Assembly: GCA_965116445.1 (NCBI GenBank)
Contig: OZ220688.1
Span: 744,001-808,000, forward strand
Source: Multivorans sp965116445
GTDB lineage: Bacteria; Acidobacteriota; Thermoanaerobaculia; Multivoradales; Multivoraceae
Length of the DNA: 64,000 bases
Direction of reading: 5' to 3'
The notes under the pieces are model-generated. The model ran no database searches and was not told the origin of the DNA. It worked only from the letters and a program-made list of their open reading frames with translations. Positions within the stretch are counted from its first letter, which is position 1. Every line of letters starts with the position of its first letter. The position numbers and the translations under genes were made by a program. Positions 35,763-44,233 of this stretch are shown here, piece after piece.

Positions 35763-35796
35763 GGAGGACCTCCGGTTGTGGAGAACCTCCGGTTGT
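35763..35796 (-). repeat. 17-bp GGAGG/CCTCC leader repeat, second locus
   Basis: On the minus strand, GGAGGTTCTCC (35790-35780), ACAACC, GGAGGTCCTCC (35773-35763) precede ATG 35761, with a further ACAACC upstream (35796-35791). The 17-bp period, the ACAACC spacer and the 7-nt distance to the ATG match the array at 18906-18967, as does the following ATGAGGAA. Confidence 0.8.
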
Positions 35797-35914
35797 GTGT
35801 AGCGTCATGTTATCAGACGCGCCTAGCGACCAGCCTAGTCCCACGTGAGGTGAGCCTGAAGTGTCGACGTCAATCCCAGGAGAGATGAGCCCGCCGGTCG
35901 GGGATCATCGGAGG

Positions 35915-36408
35915 ATGATCTTGACTCTCCAGACCCACGGACATCAGACACTTGAGGAGGTTCGCCGTTTCCTGTCGGGCAACGAGGCGGTGGACTTCGT
36001 GCTTCGTGACCGCGCTTCGGCGTACGCCTTCGTCATCGAGACGCTGGTCAAGTTCCGCTACCGCGCGCTGCCGCGGCGCGACAAAGGCTCGGTCCGGTCG
36101 TATCTGATGAAGATGACCGGGAAGTCGGAGTCGCAGGTGACGCGCCTGATCCGGCAGCACGTGGACACGGGCCGCATCCGGGACCGCCGGGGCGCGGTGG
36201 ATCACGCCTTCCGTCGGTGGTACACGAAGGCCGACATCGGTCTTCTGGCCGAGGTCGACGAGGCGCTGGGCCAACTGTGCGGGCACGCCACGCGCGCGGT
36301 GATGCGGCGGATGCACGAGGAGTAAGGCGACCAGCGTTTCGAGCGTCTGGCCGGAATCTCGAACGGGCAGTTCTACAACCTGCGCAAGTCCACGACCTAC
36401 CACCGCCG
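35915..36408 (+). pseudogene. Truncated second copy of the DDE transposase
   Basis: From ATG 35915 the sequence follows the transposase at 3461 closely (MILTLQTHGHQTLEEVRRFL, MTGKSESQVTRLIRQHVDTG). TAA at 36323-36325 replaces a Tyr codon (EEYGDERFERLAG in the intact copy), and homology ends at about 36408 after NGQFYNLRKSTTYHRRL. The catalytic domain is absent. Upstream IS-end sequence (about 35840-35914) is also shared. A stretch of the IS3 leader in reverse orientation begins at the break. Confidence 0.88.
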
Positions 36409-36533
36409 CCTGATCGAAGTTCCGCAGAATCGAGAGTTTCCACAGCCCCGGCGACGGCGACTGCGGCGTGATCAACCAATGGAGTACACCTTAGCCCTGC
36501 CTTGAAACTGTCCAAAGGACCGGGACCACCTCA
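36409..36533 (-). mobile_element. Solo left end of the IS3-type element
   Basis: Read on the minus strand from 36533: TGAGGTGGTCC, then GGGCTAAGGTGTACTCC, then GGGGCTGTGGAAA and CTCGATTC. It matches the left end and leader of the element at 20331 over about 120 bp, with no transposase attached. It truncates the DDE transposase copy. Confidence 0.75.
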
Positions 36534-36534
36534 C

Positions 36535-36680
36535 TTGGCCAGGGCCACGGGATTGTCCAGAGCCCAAGTGGCTCGTCTGATCCTTCAGTACCGGGAGACG
36601 GGCCGGATCGTTTACTCTCCGGATCCGCCGAGGAACGCGTTCCGGGGTCGCTTCACCAGGGCCGACATCGGCTTGCTTGG
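36535..36680 (+). pseudogene. Fragment of a related DDE transposase (helix-turn-helix part)
   Basis: Encodes LARATGLSRAQVARLILQYR, then ETGRIVYSPDPPRNAFRGRF and TRADIGLL. This aligns with MTGKSESQVTRLIRQYLDTG and FRRRYTKADIGLL of the 3461 transposase at clear but lower identity. It is therefore a remnant of a diverged family member, cut off on both sides by other IS sequence. Confidence 0.7.
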
Positions 36681-37310
36681 GGTACTTGGCGCCGTAGTCC
36701 TCGGCGAAGCGTTCGATCTCCGCCTCGGCATCCTCTCGGCACTCCGCGTACATGAATCTCGTGCAGAGCCATCTTGACCTTGGCCTGCAGCCGCTTCGGC
36801 AGCTTGTCCAGCACGTTCCTCAGCCGATGCACCAAGCATCTCTGCTCCCTGGTTTCGGGCCACACGTCGCGGATCGCCCGCCACAGGCCCAAAGCGCCGT
36901 CGCCGATGGTCAGGACCGGTGCTTGCAGGCAGCGGCGCTTCAGGTCCCGCAAGACACTTGCCCAGCTCTCCGCGCTCTCCCGGTACCCGCCCTCGACCAC
37001 GATCGGCTCCTTTATCCTGTCACGGCGCAACCCCGGAGGACCAGCGTGCACAGGCGCTCGGCCTCCGACGGACCCGGAAAGGCACGTCGTCCGCCCACAC
37101 TTGCACGTAGTCCTCGGCGCAGGTCCCGTCGCCGCAAGGACCGGTACTCCTCCTCCCAGGCCGATGTCATCCGCGTGATGCTGGATGCGGACAGGCCCGA
37201 CGGCCGTTGCGAACCACCAATGCCCGGCCGTACTCTCCGCGCTCCGAGCGTTGTCTCTCCACGTACTCGGAGACCTCCGCCTCCGGCGCACGAGCAGCTC
37301 ACTCATTCTT
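36676..37310 (-). pseudogene. Degraded IS256/Mutator-family transposase
   Basis: Several frames each carry pieces of one Mutator transposase: YVERQRSERGEYGRALVVRN, then YVQVWADDVPFRV, then RLCTLVL. The longest piece is IKEPIVVEGGYRESAESW, APVLTIGDGALGLWRAIRDV, WPETREQRCLVHRLRNVLDK and LPKRLQAKVKMALHEI, and a further frame has AEIERFAEDYGAKYPKQ. At least three frame disruptions and loss of the C-terminal part make it non-functional. The remaining 37311-37404 shows nothing recognisable. Confidence 0.85.
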
Positions 37311-37404
37311 CACTACACTTGGCCGCGGCCTCTTCAGGAGCTGCGCCGTCGCGAGGTACTTTGAGGACGGCTGAGGAGTAGCTGGTGTGATCCGTCCACC
37401 GCCG

Positions 37405-38034
37405 TCAGCCCAAAGTCGAGGACCCGGTCTCCTCCCGGCCGCGCCGCCACTGCCGGTAGGCGCCGATCATCAACCACGCGCCCGCCGCCAGCAGGCCGAG
37501 GGGCCAGAACTCCCACACGCGGTCGATGTCGTAGCCGAAAGTGTGGTCGAGCAGGGCCAGGAAGCCGATGACGAACAGGCCGGCGCCGGCCAGGAGGCCG
37601 AGCTGGCCGCTCCTGGGGGGCCGCGGGGCGTCCTGCAGACCCAGGTCGGTCGCGAGGCCGAGTTCGATCAGAGTGGCCTGCCGGTAGGCGTCGATGATGT
37701 TGAAGAGCCAGACGAAGGCCACGACCATGCCCATCACGCCCTCCTCGGTGGCGAGGTAGATGGAGCCGACCGCGAGCAGGAAGAGCACGATGCCCCGCTG
37801 GTAGAGGCCGTTGTAGATGTGGCCGAGCCCGGGGAAGAGCGCGAGGATCACGCTAACGACGTGCCGGGCGGTGAGACCTCCCTGGGCGGGCGCCGGCGGC
37901 GGTGGAGGCGGAGGCGTCTTGTCGCCGTCGGTCCGGGGCGGTGGGGGTGGAGCGTCCGCTGGCGGGGCCGGGTCTTGGCTGGCAGTCCCCGCGTTCTCGG
38001 TCCGTGAAGTGTCCTGTTCGGGTTCGGTGTTCAT
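37405..38034 (-). CDS. Membrane protein with Pro-rich N-terminus
   Basis: A protein of 209 residues. Residues 1-50 are a soluble Pro/Asp-rich segment (APPADAPPPPPRTD, TPPPPPPPAPAQGG). Four or five transmembrane segments follow: VVSVILALFPGLGHIYNG, GIVLFLLAVGSIYLA, MGMVVAFVWLFNIIDAYRQ, LGLLAGAGLFVIGFLALL and FWPLGLLAAGAWLMIGAY. The GLGHIYNGLYQRGI pattern resembles TM2/DUF5668-like proteins. It overlaps the upstream gene by 4 nt (ATGA) and so belongs to the sigma-factor operon. Confidence 0.8.
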   Translation of the reverse strand: MNTEPEQDTSRTENAGTASQDPAPPADAPPPPPRTDGDKTPPPPPPPAPAQGGLTARHVVSVILALFPGLGHIYNGLYQRGIVLFLLAVGSIYLATEEGVMGMVVAFVWLFNIIDAYRQATLIELGLATDLGLQDAPRPPRSGQLGLLAGAGLFVIGFLALLDHTFGYDIDRVWEFWPLGLLAAGAWLMIGAYRQWRRGREETGSSTLG

Positions 38035-38786
38035 GCGGTGCTCCTGTCCTGATGGGCTTCCGGGCGGTTTCGGATCGTCGTCGTCGGCTTGCCGTCGTCG
38101 TCGGACTCGCCTGATGGCAACAGGCCGGTCAGTTGGCGAAGTGCCTTGGACGACGACTCGACGGCGCCGCGAAACCAGGCGCTGACGCGATCGGTGGGAA
38201 GGTCCAGCGGCTCGGCGAAGAATCCGGCCGGCCGCCAGAGTCCCTGCAGCGAGCCAAGGCGTTCGTTGACGGTTCCCTGCACCGACGCGCCGGCCTCGGA
38301 CGCGGGTTCGAGCAGATGCTCGCCGGCCGCGGCGCCGAGATTCGTCGCGACCCTGCGCCCCGCGGCAAACGGATCGCCGAGCACGAGGGTCAGGGCGACC
38401 GCGAGCAGGTAGCTGGCGGCGAGTGCGGTGCCGGTTCCGGAACGTGCGGCCAGGGCCGCGGATCCGGCTGGCCTACCGCGACGACGCCGAAACCAGCGGT
38501 CAGGCCGAGGTGGCGATTGTCGTCGAACGGGGCTGCGTGCGGGAATCTCCCGCAGCCGCCGCATCAGGGTCGCCGGCGGATCGACTTCGTACCCGACGAG
38601 CGATTCCAGCTCGAGGGCGCGCGCCTCGCCGTCGCGGTCCCAGGACGGACCGAGGGCGATCTCGAGGAGTCTGGTGCGGAGTTCGTCGGACATCGGGAGG
38701 CGGGCGCCGAGTTCGTCAATGCCTGGAGCCCGCCCCGCGTCTTCCGCTCCCGGCCGCGGCTTCCCGTGCTGGCGCTGGAGGCTCAA
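38031..38786 (-). CDS. Membrane protein downstream of the ECF sigma factor, possible anti-sigma factor
   Basis: A protein of 251 residues from TTG 38786, overlapping the sigma stop (TTGA); an internal ATG at 38691 is an alternative. The N-terminal ~130 residues are cytoplasmic (MSDELRTRLLEIALGPSWDR, RRQSPPRPDRWFRRRRGRP). One transmembrane helix follows (ALAASYLLAVALTLVLG), and the C-terminal ~110 residues would be periplasmic. Gene order and topology fit an anti-sigma factor, but there is no zinc-binding HxxxCxxC motif, so the role is inferred. Confidence 0.7.
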   Translation of the reverse strand: MSLQRQHGKPRPGAEDAGRAPGIDELGARLPMSDELRTRLLEIALGPSWDRDGEARALELESLVGYEVDPPATLMRRLREIPARSPVRRQSPPRPDRWFRRRRGRPAGSAALAARSGTGTALAASYLLAVALTLVLGDPFAAGRRVATNLGAAAGEHLLEPASEAGASVQGTVNERLGSLQGLWRPAGFFAEPLDLPTDRVSAWFRGAVESSSKALRQLTGLLPSGESDDDGKPTTTIRNRPEAHQDRSTA

Positions 38787-39400
38787 CTGTAGGCCCCGTT
38801 GCGGGTCGGAACGGGATCGCCGGCGGCCTTGCGCCGGCGGTCGATGCGCCGAATGAGTTCCAGTCGCGCGCGCCGCAGGCGAGACTTCATCGTCCCCTCG
38901 GGCAGGTCGAGAAAGGCGCAGATGTCGGCGTAGCTCAGACCCTGCAAGTCGCGCAGCGTCAGGATCTCGGCGAAGGCCTCCGGCATCTCTTCGAGCGTCT
39001 GGTAGACCATCCGCAGCCGTTCGCGGCGTTCGGCGCTGGCGGCTGTGTCCAGACTGCCGGCCTGGCGCTTCAACAGCTCCTCCGAGACGATGGTGGTTCG
39101 CCGTTCGGTCCGCGTGCGGCGATAGTGGTCCACGCAGAGGTTCCTGGACAGCCGGAGGGTCCAGCCGGCGAGCGGCACGTCGCCCCGGTAGCGGTCGAGG
39201 TTGCGGTAGAGCTTGAGGAAGATCTCCTGGGTCAGGTCCTCTGCTTCCGCGGTGTTGCCGGCGAACTGGAACGCGATGTTGTAGATGCGCCGGCCGTAGC
39301 GATCGATCAACTCGCTCCAGGCGTCGGCGTGTCCGGCAGCGGCGCGCCGCGCCAGGAACAGGTCGGGATTCGGGCTGGCAGGTTGTTGAGGAGTCGTCAT
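38783..39400 (-). CDS. ECF-type RNA polymerase sigma factor
   Basis: A protein of 205 residues from ATG 39400. Region 2 is clear: FQFAGNTAEAEDLTQEIFLK and LYRNLDRYRGDVPLAGWTLR. Region 4: MPEAFAEILTLRDLQGLSYA and LDLPEGTMKSRLRRARLELI. It would direct transcription of an envelope or stress regulon; the target is unknown. It is translationally coupled to the two membrane-protein genes downstream. The longer in-frame extension upstream covers an intergenic repeat and is not coding. Confidence 0.93.
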   Translation of the reverse strand: MTTPQQPASPNPDLFLARRAAAGHADAWSELIDRYGRRIYNIAFQFAGNTAEAEDLTQEIFLKLYRNLDRYRGDVPLAGWTLRLSRNLCVDHYRRTRTERRTTIVSEELLKRQAGSLDTAASAERRERLRMVYQTLEEMPEAFAEILTLRDLQGLSYADICAFLDLPEGTMKSRLRRARLELIRRIDRRRKAAGDPVPTRNGAYS

Positions 39401-39439
39401 CGGCGTCTGCTCAGGAAGACGTGTTCCGGCACGCGCGGG

Positions 39440-39505
39440 TTTCATGTGCGCGTCCGCTGACGGACGCGCACATGGTTCGCGCGTGGCGCGAAACGCGCCA
39501 CACAG
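39440..39505 (-). repeat. Two-hairpin intergenic repeat, copy C (inverted)
   Basis: ATGTGCGCGTCCG/CGGACGCGCACAT (39444-39473, 13-bp stem, loop TCAG on the minus strand) and GTGGCGCG/CGCGCCAC (39483-39501), linked by GCGCGAACC. On the minus strand the order and linker equal copies A and B. It lies between the divergent sigma-factor and metG genes; the rest of this gap holds an AT-rich GGCATAATC that might be a -10 box for metG. Confidence 0.7.
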
Positions 39506-39593
39506 GCGGCATGCGGCATAATCCCGGTCCGCCGGGGGCCGACCTCCGGGGGAATCGCCAAGAGCGCTTCCGAAGGAAGCGGCAGGGGACAAA

Positions 39594-41249
39594 ATGCCGG
39601 AACGACGACGCATCCTGGTCACCAGCGGCCTGCCCTACGCCAACGGTCCGATCCACATGGGGCACCTGGTGGAGGCCGTTCAGACGGACATCTGGTGCCG
39701 CGTGCAGCGGATGCGTGGTCACGAGTGCTACTACGTCTGTGCCGAGGACGCGCACGGCACGCCGATCATGCTGCGCGCCGAGCGGGAGGGAATCACGCCC
39801 GAGGACCTGATCGTCCGGCTGGCGGCGGAGCACCTGGAGGACTATCGCGCTTTCCAGATCCGCTTCGACAACTTCTACACCACCCACTCTCCCGAGAATC
39901 GGGAACTGGTGGAGGGAATCTACGACCGGCTGTGCGAACGGGGGTCGATCGACCGCCGGACGGTCCGGCAGTTCTATGACCCCGAAAGGGAGATGTTCCT
40001 GCCCGACCGCTTCGTCAAGGGAACCTGTCCGCGTTGCGGGGCGAAGGACCAGAACGGTGACAGTTGCGACGAGTGCGGCTCGACTTATCAGCCTTCGGAC
40101 CTGATCGACCCGCGTTCCATCGTCACCGGAGCGCTGCCGGTCGAGCGGGAGTCCGAGCACCTCTTCCTGCGCCTGTCCGACTACCGGTACCTGCTCGAGG
40201 AGTGGGTCGGTGACGGCCGCCTGCAGAGCGAGGTGGTCAACAAGCTCCGCGAGTGGTTCGACGACGGGCTGCGGGACTGGGACATCTCGCGCGACGCACC
40301 GTACTTCGGCTTCGAGATCCCGGATGCGCCGAACAAGTACTTCTACGTGTGGGTCGATGCACCGATCGGCTACATGGCGAGTTTCCGCCAGTTCTGCGAT
40401 CGCGAGAACATCGCGTTCGACGACTTCTGGGGGCCGGAGAGCAACGCCGAGCTGTACCACTTCATCGGCAAGGACATTCTCTACTTTCACTGCCTGTTCT
40501 GGCCCGCGATGCTTCACGGCGGCGGCTACAGGACGCCCTCCTCCGTCTTCGTCCACGGCTTCCTGACCGTCGACGGCGCGAAGATGTCCAAATCCCGCGG
40601 CACCTTCGTGATGGCTCGCACGTACCTGGAGCATCTGGACCCGGAGGCCTTCCGCTACTACATCGCCGCCAAGTTCAGCGACGGCCTGGCGGATATCGAC
40701 ATCAACCTCGAGGATTTCGTCCTGCGCGTCAACTCGGATCTGGTGGGGAAGGTGGTCAACATCGCCAGCCGCTGCGCGGGATTCCTGCACCGGCAGGCTG
40801 GCGGCCGGCTGGCGGCGGCGCTGGACGCGCCCGAGCTCGCGGCGGAGGCGGCCTCCCGGGCGGAAGAGATCGCGGCCCTCTACGAGGGGCGTGACTACAA
40901 CCGGGCGCTGCGCCGCGTCATCGCCCTGGCGGACCGGGCGAACCGCTACATCGACGATCGGAAGCCCTGGGAACTCGCCCGCGATTCAGAGCGTGCCGAC
41001 GAGGTCCAGGCTGTCTGCACGACGGGCATCGAGCTGTTCCGTCAGTTGATCGTCTACCTGAAGCCCGTCGTGCCGACGATCGCGGCCCGGGCGGAGAACT
41101 TTCTCGGTATCGACCCCCTGGTCTGGGACGATGTCCATACGCCTCTGGTGGACCATGAGATTCGCCCGTTTGAGCCCCTGATCACCCGTGTCCAGCCGGA
41201 CCAGGTGGCTGCGATGATCGCCGCCTCGGGTGAGGGCGACGTCAGGTGA
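39594..41249 (+). CDS. metG: Methionyl-tRNA synthetase
   Basis: A protein of 551 residues. The class I signature HMGH is at 21-24 (LPYANGPIHMGHLVEA) and KMSKSRGTF follows at about 330. A zinc knuckle with two CxxC pairs (CPRCGAKDQ, CDECGSTY) and the anticodon-binding helix bundle are present. It ends without the C-terminal tRNA-binding domain found in the E. coli enzyme, as in many shorter MetG proteins. It charges tRNA-Met in the cytoplasm. The ABC ATPase gene begins within about 5 nt of its stop. Confidence 0.96.
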   Translation: MPERRRILVTSGLPYANGPIHMGHLVEAVQTDIWCRVQRMRGHECYYVCAEDAHGTPIMLRAEREGITPEDLIVRLAAEHLEDYRAFQIRFDNFYTTHSPENRELVEGIYDRLCERGSIDRRTVRQFYDPEREMFLPDRFVKGTCPRCGAKDQNGDSCDECGSTYQPSDLIDPRSIVTGALPVERESEHLFLRLSDYRYLLEEWVGDGRLQSEVVNKLREWFDDGLRDWDISRDAPYFGFEIPDAPNKYFYVWVDAPIGYMASFRQFCDRENIAFDDFWGPESNAELYHFIGKDILYFHCLFWPAMLHGGGYRTPSSVFVHGFLTVDGAKMSKSRGTFVMARTYLEHLDPEAFRYYIAAKFSDGLADIDINLEDFVLRVNSDLVGKVVNIASRCAGFLHRQAGGRLAAALDAPELAAEAASRAEEIAALYEGRDYNRALRRVIALADRANRYIDDRKPWELARDSERADEVQAVCTTGIELFRQLIVYLKPVVPTIAARAENFLGIDPLVWDDVHTPLVDHEIRPFEPLITRVQPDQVAAMIAASGEGDVR

Positions 41250-41253
41250 GGGC

Positions 41254-42468
41254 GTGACGGCTGCCGCTCCCGCGGTCGTTCCCGACCCGCGGGATTCCGC
41301 GGTCTCGGCAGACCGTTTGACCAAGGTCTACAGGATCTACGACACCGCGTGGGGCCGGTTGCGGGAGGCGGTGCTGAGGCGCCCGGCACACCGGCCGTTC
41401 CGGGCTCTGAGCGATGTGAGTTTCGAACTGCCTCCGGGCGAGGGACTCGGAGTCGTAGGGGAGAACGGGGCGGGCAAGAGCACTCTGCTCAAGATCGTCG
41501 CCGGCGTGACTCGTCCGACCTCGGGTGAACTCTCGATCCGCGGGCGCGTCGCTTCGATCCTGGAACTCGGTTCGGGTTTCCACCACGAGTTCACCGGCCG
41601 CCAGAACATTCGGCTCAGTGCGGCGATCGTCGGTCTCGACCAGCGGGAGCTGCGGGAGCGGACCAGGGACATCATCGAGTTCAGCGAACTCGGCGCCGCG
41701 ATCGACCAGCCGGTCCGTTCGTACTCGACCGGCATGACGATGCGGCTCGGCTTTTCGATTGCGGTTCAGGTCGAACCGGACATCCTGGTCGTCGACGAGG
41801 CGCTCTCGGTGGGCGACGGCTACTTTCAGAAGAAGTGCATGGACCGTCTGCAGAGGTACATGGCCGACGGCGGCACGCTGCTGTTCTGTTCCCACGCGAT
41901 GTACTACGTCACTTCGTTCTGCCAGCGGGCCCTGTGGCTTCGCGAGGGCCAGGTGGCGGCCGACGGGGCGGCGCTCGGCGTGGTCGGCGAGTACGAGCGG
42001 TTCCTGATGGCGAAGACTGGCAAGACCGCGGAAGCGGACGCGCCGTCAAGCGACGATCCGGCGGCGAGCCCGGCGCGGATCCTCGGGATCCGGCCGCTCG
42101 ACGGCGAGGCCCACAGGCGCGCCTCGGATTCCTGGGCTCTCGAGGTCGAATGGGAGAGTCGGGAGGACGGCCTCGGCTTCCACCTGGCGGTCGGACTCGA
42201 CACCGCGGACGGAGTCCAGGTCTGTGCCTTCACGACCCAGCGCGCGGGGCTCGAACCGCTGACCGGGGCCGGCCGGCACCGCGCGGTGGTGCGGGTGCCG
42301 CGCCTGCCGATGACCAAGGGCGACTACTCGGCGTGCGTTTTCCTGCTGGACGAAGAATCCCTGCACGTGTTCGACCGCAAGGTGCAGGCGAACGTGTTGG
42401 AGATCGATGCGCAGCAGTTCGAGCCCAGCCTGTTCGAGGTCGCGCACGAATGGGAGTTCGATCGATGA
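41254..42468 (+). CDS. ABC transporter ATPase, polysaccharide-export (Wzt/TagH) type
   Basis: A protein of 404 residues from GTG 41254 (GTG 41230 inside metG is possible). Walker A GENGAGKSTL, signature-like YSTGMTMRLGF and Walker B ILVVDEALSVGD followed by CSHAM identify the polysaccharide/teichoic-acid export subfamily. A C-terminal beta-rich domain of ~150 residues (WALEVEWESREDGLGFHLAV, FLLDEESLHVFDRK) resembles the Wzt carbohydrate-binding module. The permease partner is not next to it in this window. It ends with ATGA overlapping the dehydrogenase start. Confidence 0.9.
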   Translation: MTAAAPAVVPDPRDSAVSADRLTKVYRIYDTAWGRLREAVLRRPAHRPFRALSDVSFELPPGEGLGVVGENGAGKSTLLKIVAGVTRPTSGELSIRGRVASILELGSGFHHEFTGRQNIRLSAAIVGLDQRELRERTRDIIEFSELGAAIDQPVRSYSTGMTMRLGFSIAVQVEPDILVVDEALSVGDGYFQKKCMDRLQRYMADGGTLLFCSHAMYYVTSFCQRALWLREGQVAADGAALGVVGEYERFLMAKTGKTAEADAPSSDDPAASPARILGIRPLDGEAHRRASDSWALEVEWESREDGLGFHLAVGLDTADGVQVCAFTTQRAGLEPLTGAGRHRAVVRVPRLPMTKGDYSACVFLLDEESLHVFDRKVQANVLEIDAQQFEPSLFEVAHEWEFDR

Positions 42469-43436
42469 AGCTGCTGGTGACCCGACCGATTCCGGAAGAG
42501 GCGGTAGCACGGTTGCGTGCCGAGCCGGGCGTGGACACGACGATGCTCGAGGAGGACGCAGCGATGGACCGTGGGCTGCTGCTCGACGCCGCTGCGGACG
42601 CGGACGTGATCCTGGCGCTGCTCACGGAGCGCATGGACGCGGAGCTCTTCGATCGGTCGCCTGATCTGCGCATGGTGGCGAACATGGCGGTCGGGTTCGA
42701 CAACGTGGACATCGACGAGGCGGCGAAACGCGGAATCTGGGTCACCAACACGCCGGGAGTGCTCGACGGCGCCACGGCGGACCTGGCGATGGCGCTGCTG
42801 CTGGCCGCGGCACGGCGTCTCCCGGAGTCCGAGCGTTTTCTTCGAGCCGGGAGGTACAAGCGCTGGGGACCGATGCTCCTGTGCGGCCAGGAGGTCCACG
42901 GACGTACGCTCGGCATCCTCGGCATGGGTCGCATCGGCGAGGCGGTCGCTCGCCGTGCCCGGCTCGGGTTCGGCATGGAAATCCTCTACTGGGACGAACG
43001 GGGCCGAGCCGACCTCGAAGAGGAACTCGGCGTTCGCAGGACCGATCTCGACACGCTGCTCGGGGCTGCCGACTTCGTCTCCATCCACCTGCCGCTGACC
43101 GAGGGCACCGCCGGCTTGATCGACGCTGAACGGCTCGGGCGGATGACACCGACGGCGGTACTGGTCAATACCGCTCGCGGGCCGATCGTCGACGAAGCGG
43201 CGCTGGCCGCGGCGCTCCGCTCCGGCGCCATCTGGGCCGCGGGCCTGGACGTGTTCGAGCGGGAACCGGAGGTTCATCCCGACCTGATCGAACTCGACAA
43301 CGCGGTTCTTCTGCCCCACATCGCGAGCGCTTCGATCCCGACCCGGCTGGCGATGGCCGAACTCGCCGTCTCCAACGTCCTGGCGCTCCACCGGGGCGAG
43401 GACCCGCCGACGCCGGTTGTCCGCGGCACCCGCTGA
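42465..43436 (+). CDS. D-2-hydroxyacid dehydrogenase (glyoxylate reductase type)
   Basis: A protein of 323 residues from ATG 42465, overlapping the upstream stop. The NAD-binding GxGxxG reads LGILGMGRIGEAVARRA. The catalytic Arg lies in LVNTARGPIVDEAALAAAL, the Glu in GLDVFEREPEVHP and the His in NAVLLPHIASAS. MVANMAVGFDNVDIDEAA is the substrate-domain motif of glyoxylate/hydroxypyruvate reductases. It reduces a 2-oxoacid with NAD(P)H; the exact substrate is open. Confidence 0.93.
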   Translation: MKLLVTRPIPEEAVARLRAEPGVDTTMLEEDAAMDRGLLLDAAADADVILALLTERMDAELFDRSPDLRMVANMAVGFDNVDIDEAAKRGIWVTNTPGVLDGATADLAMALLLAAARRLPESERFLRAGRYKRWGPMLLCGQEVHGRTLGILGMGRIGEAVARRARLGFGMEILYWDERGRADLEEELGVRRTDLDTLLGAADFVSIHLPLTEGTAGLIDAERLGRMTPTAVLVNTARGPIVDEAALAAALRSGAIWAAGLDVFEREPEVHPDLIELDNAVLLPHIASASIPTRLAMAELAVSNVLALHRGEDPPTPVVRGTR

Positions 43437-43475
43437 GGGTGTGATTCGACCTAAGCAGCCTCGCGGCAGAACGTC

Positions 43476-43563
43476 AGAACCCGGGTGGCGCGATCCGCGC
43501 CACCCGTGAACCAGTTCGTGCGCCCGTCAGCGGGCGCGCGGATGGCGGGCCGGCGCACCCGGT
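43476..43563 (+). repeat. Two-hairpin intergenic repeat, copy B
   Basis: GGGTGGCGCG/CGCGCCACCC (43483-43505, loop ATC), linker GTGAACCAG, then CGTGCGCCCG/CGGGCGCGCG (loop TCAG), then GCCGGCGCACCCGGTCT. Nearly the same as copy A at 16810 over about 90 bp. It lies between the convergent dehydrogenase and FGE-like genes and could also act as a terminator. Confidence 0.75.
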
Positions 43564-43569
43564 CTCTGC

Positions 43570-44208
43570 TCAGATGCGGAAGGAGCGGGCGACGCGGAAG
43601 CCGGTGTCGTCGGCGAAGTTGGCTGACTCGCGCTTTGCCAGCTCGCAGTGAAGCTCGGACGCTGCAAGTCGGAAGGAACCGCCGCAGAGCGTTCCGGGGT
43701 CCCCGGCGCCGCCGGCAGCGGGAGCGACCCACTCCCAGACACTGCCCAGCATGCCGTGGAGGCCGAAGCCGTTCGCGGTCAGGTGCTCGGGAGGCTGCAC
43801 GCGGCCGCCCGAGTTGCCAGCGTGCCAGCAAGACCGGTCGACCGACTCCGGCGTGGCACACCACGACGGGGCGTCGCCGGCCAGCTCGGTGCCCCGGCAG
43901 GCATAGCGCCATTCGACTTCGGTCGGCAGGCGCATCGGCTTGCGCGAGACCTCCGCGTACCAGCGGCAGTAGCCGTGCGCCTGCTCGAAGCTGAGGCCTG
44001 TCGCGAGATCCCGGTCGCCGGGGGAAGCCGGCGAGCGCTGGTAGCCCGCGTCGAATGCCTCGAACTGTTCGTTCGTGATCGGCCACTTGCTCAGGTAGAA
44101 GGGTTCGACCGGCACAAGGCGTCCGTTGAACCTGATCTCGCCACCCGGGATCAACCACAGGATGGTGCGTGGAACGTGGGCGTACGAGCGCGGCAGGGGA
44201 CGGCGCAC
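43570..44208 (-). CDS. Formylglycine-generating-enzyme-like (SUMF1-fold) protein
   Basis: A protein of 212 residues from GTG 44208, 25 bp after the radical SAM gene. FGE-sulfatase fold features: FYLSKWPITNEQFEAFDAGY, MRLPTEVEWRYACRGTELAG, FGLHGMLGSVWEWV, CGGSFRLAASELHCE and DDTGFRVAR. It is shorter than typical FGEs (~280-300). True FGEs use two Cys near the C-terminus with copper. Cys residues occur in LCGGSF and LHCEL, but their spacing does not let me confirm catalysis. It could activate the sulfatase at 30111 or be a non-catalytic member serving this operon. Confidence 0.8.
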   Translation of the reverse strand: MRRPLPRSYAHVPRTILWLIPGGEIRFNGRLVPVEPFYLSKWPITNEQFEAFDAGYQRSPASPGDRDLATGLSFEQAHGYCRWYAEVSRKPMRLPTEVEWRYACRGTELAGDAPSWCATPESVDRSCWHAGNSGGRVQPPEHLTANGFGLHGMLGSVWEWVAPAAGGAGDPGTLCGGSFRLAASELHCELAKRESANFADDTGFRVARSFRI

Positions 44209-44233
44209 GGTGCGGACCAGGTTGCTGTCCGGG

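Noticed and set aside
36323..36325. In-frame stop in the second transposase copy as recoding
   Set aside because: It is TAA, not TGA, replaces a Tyr codon, and the gene is also truncated.
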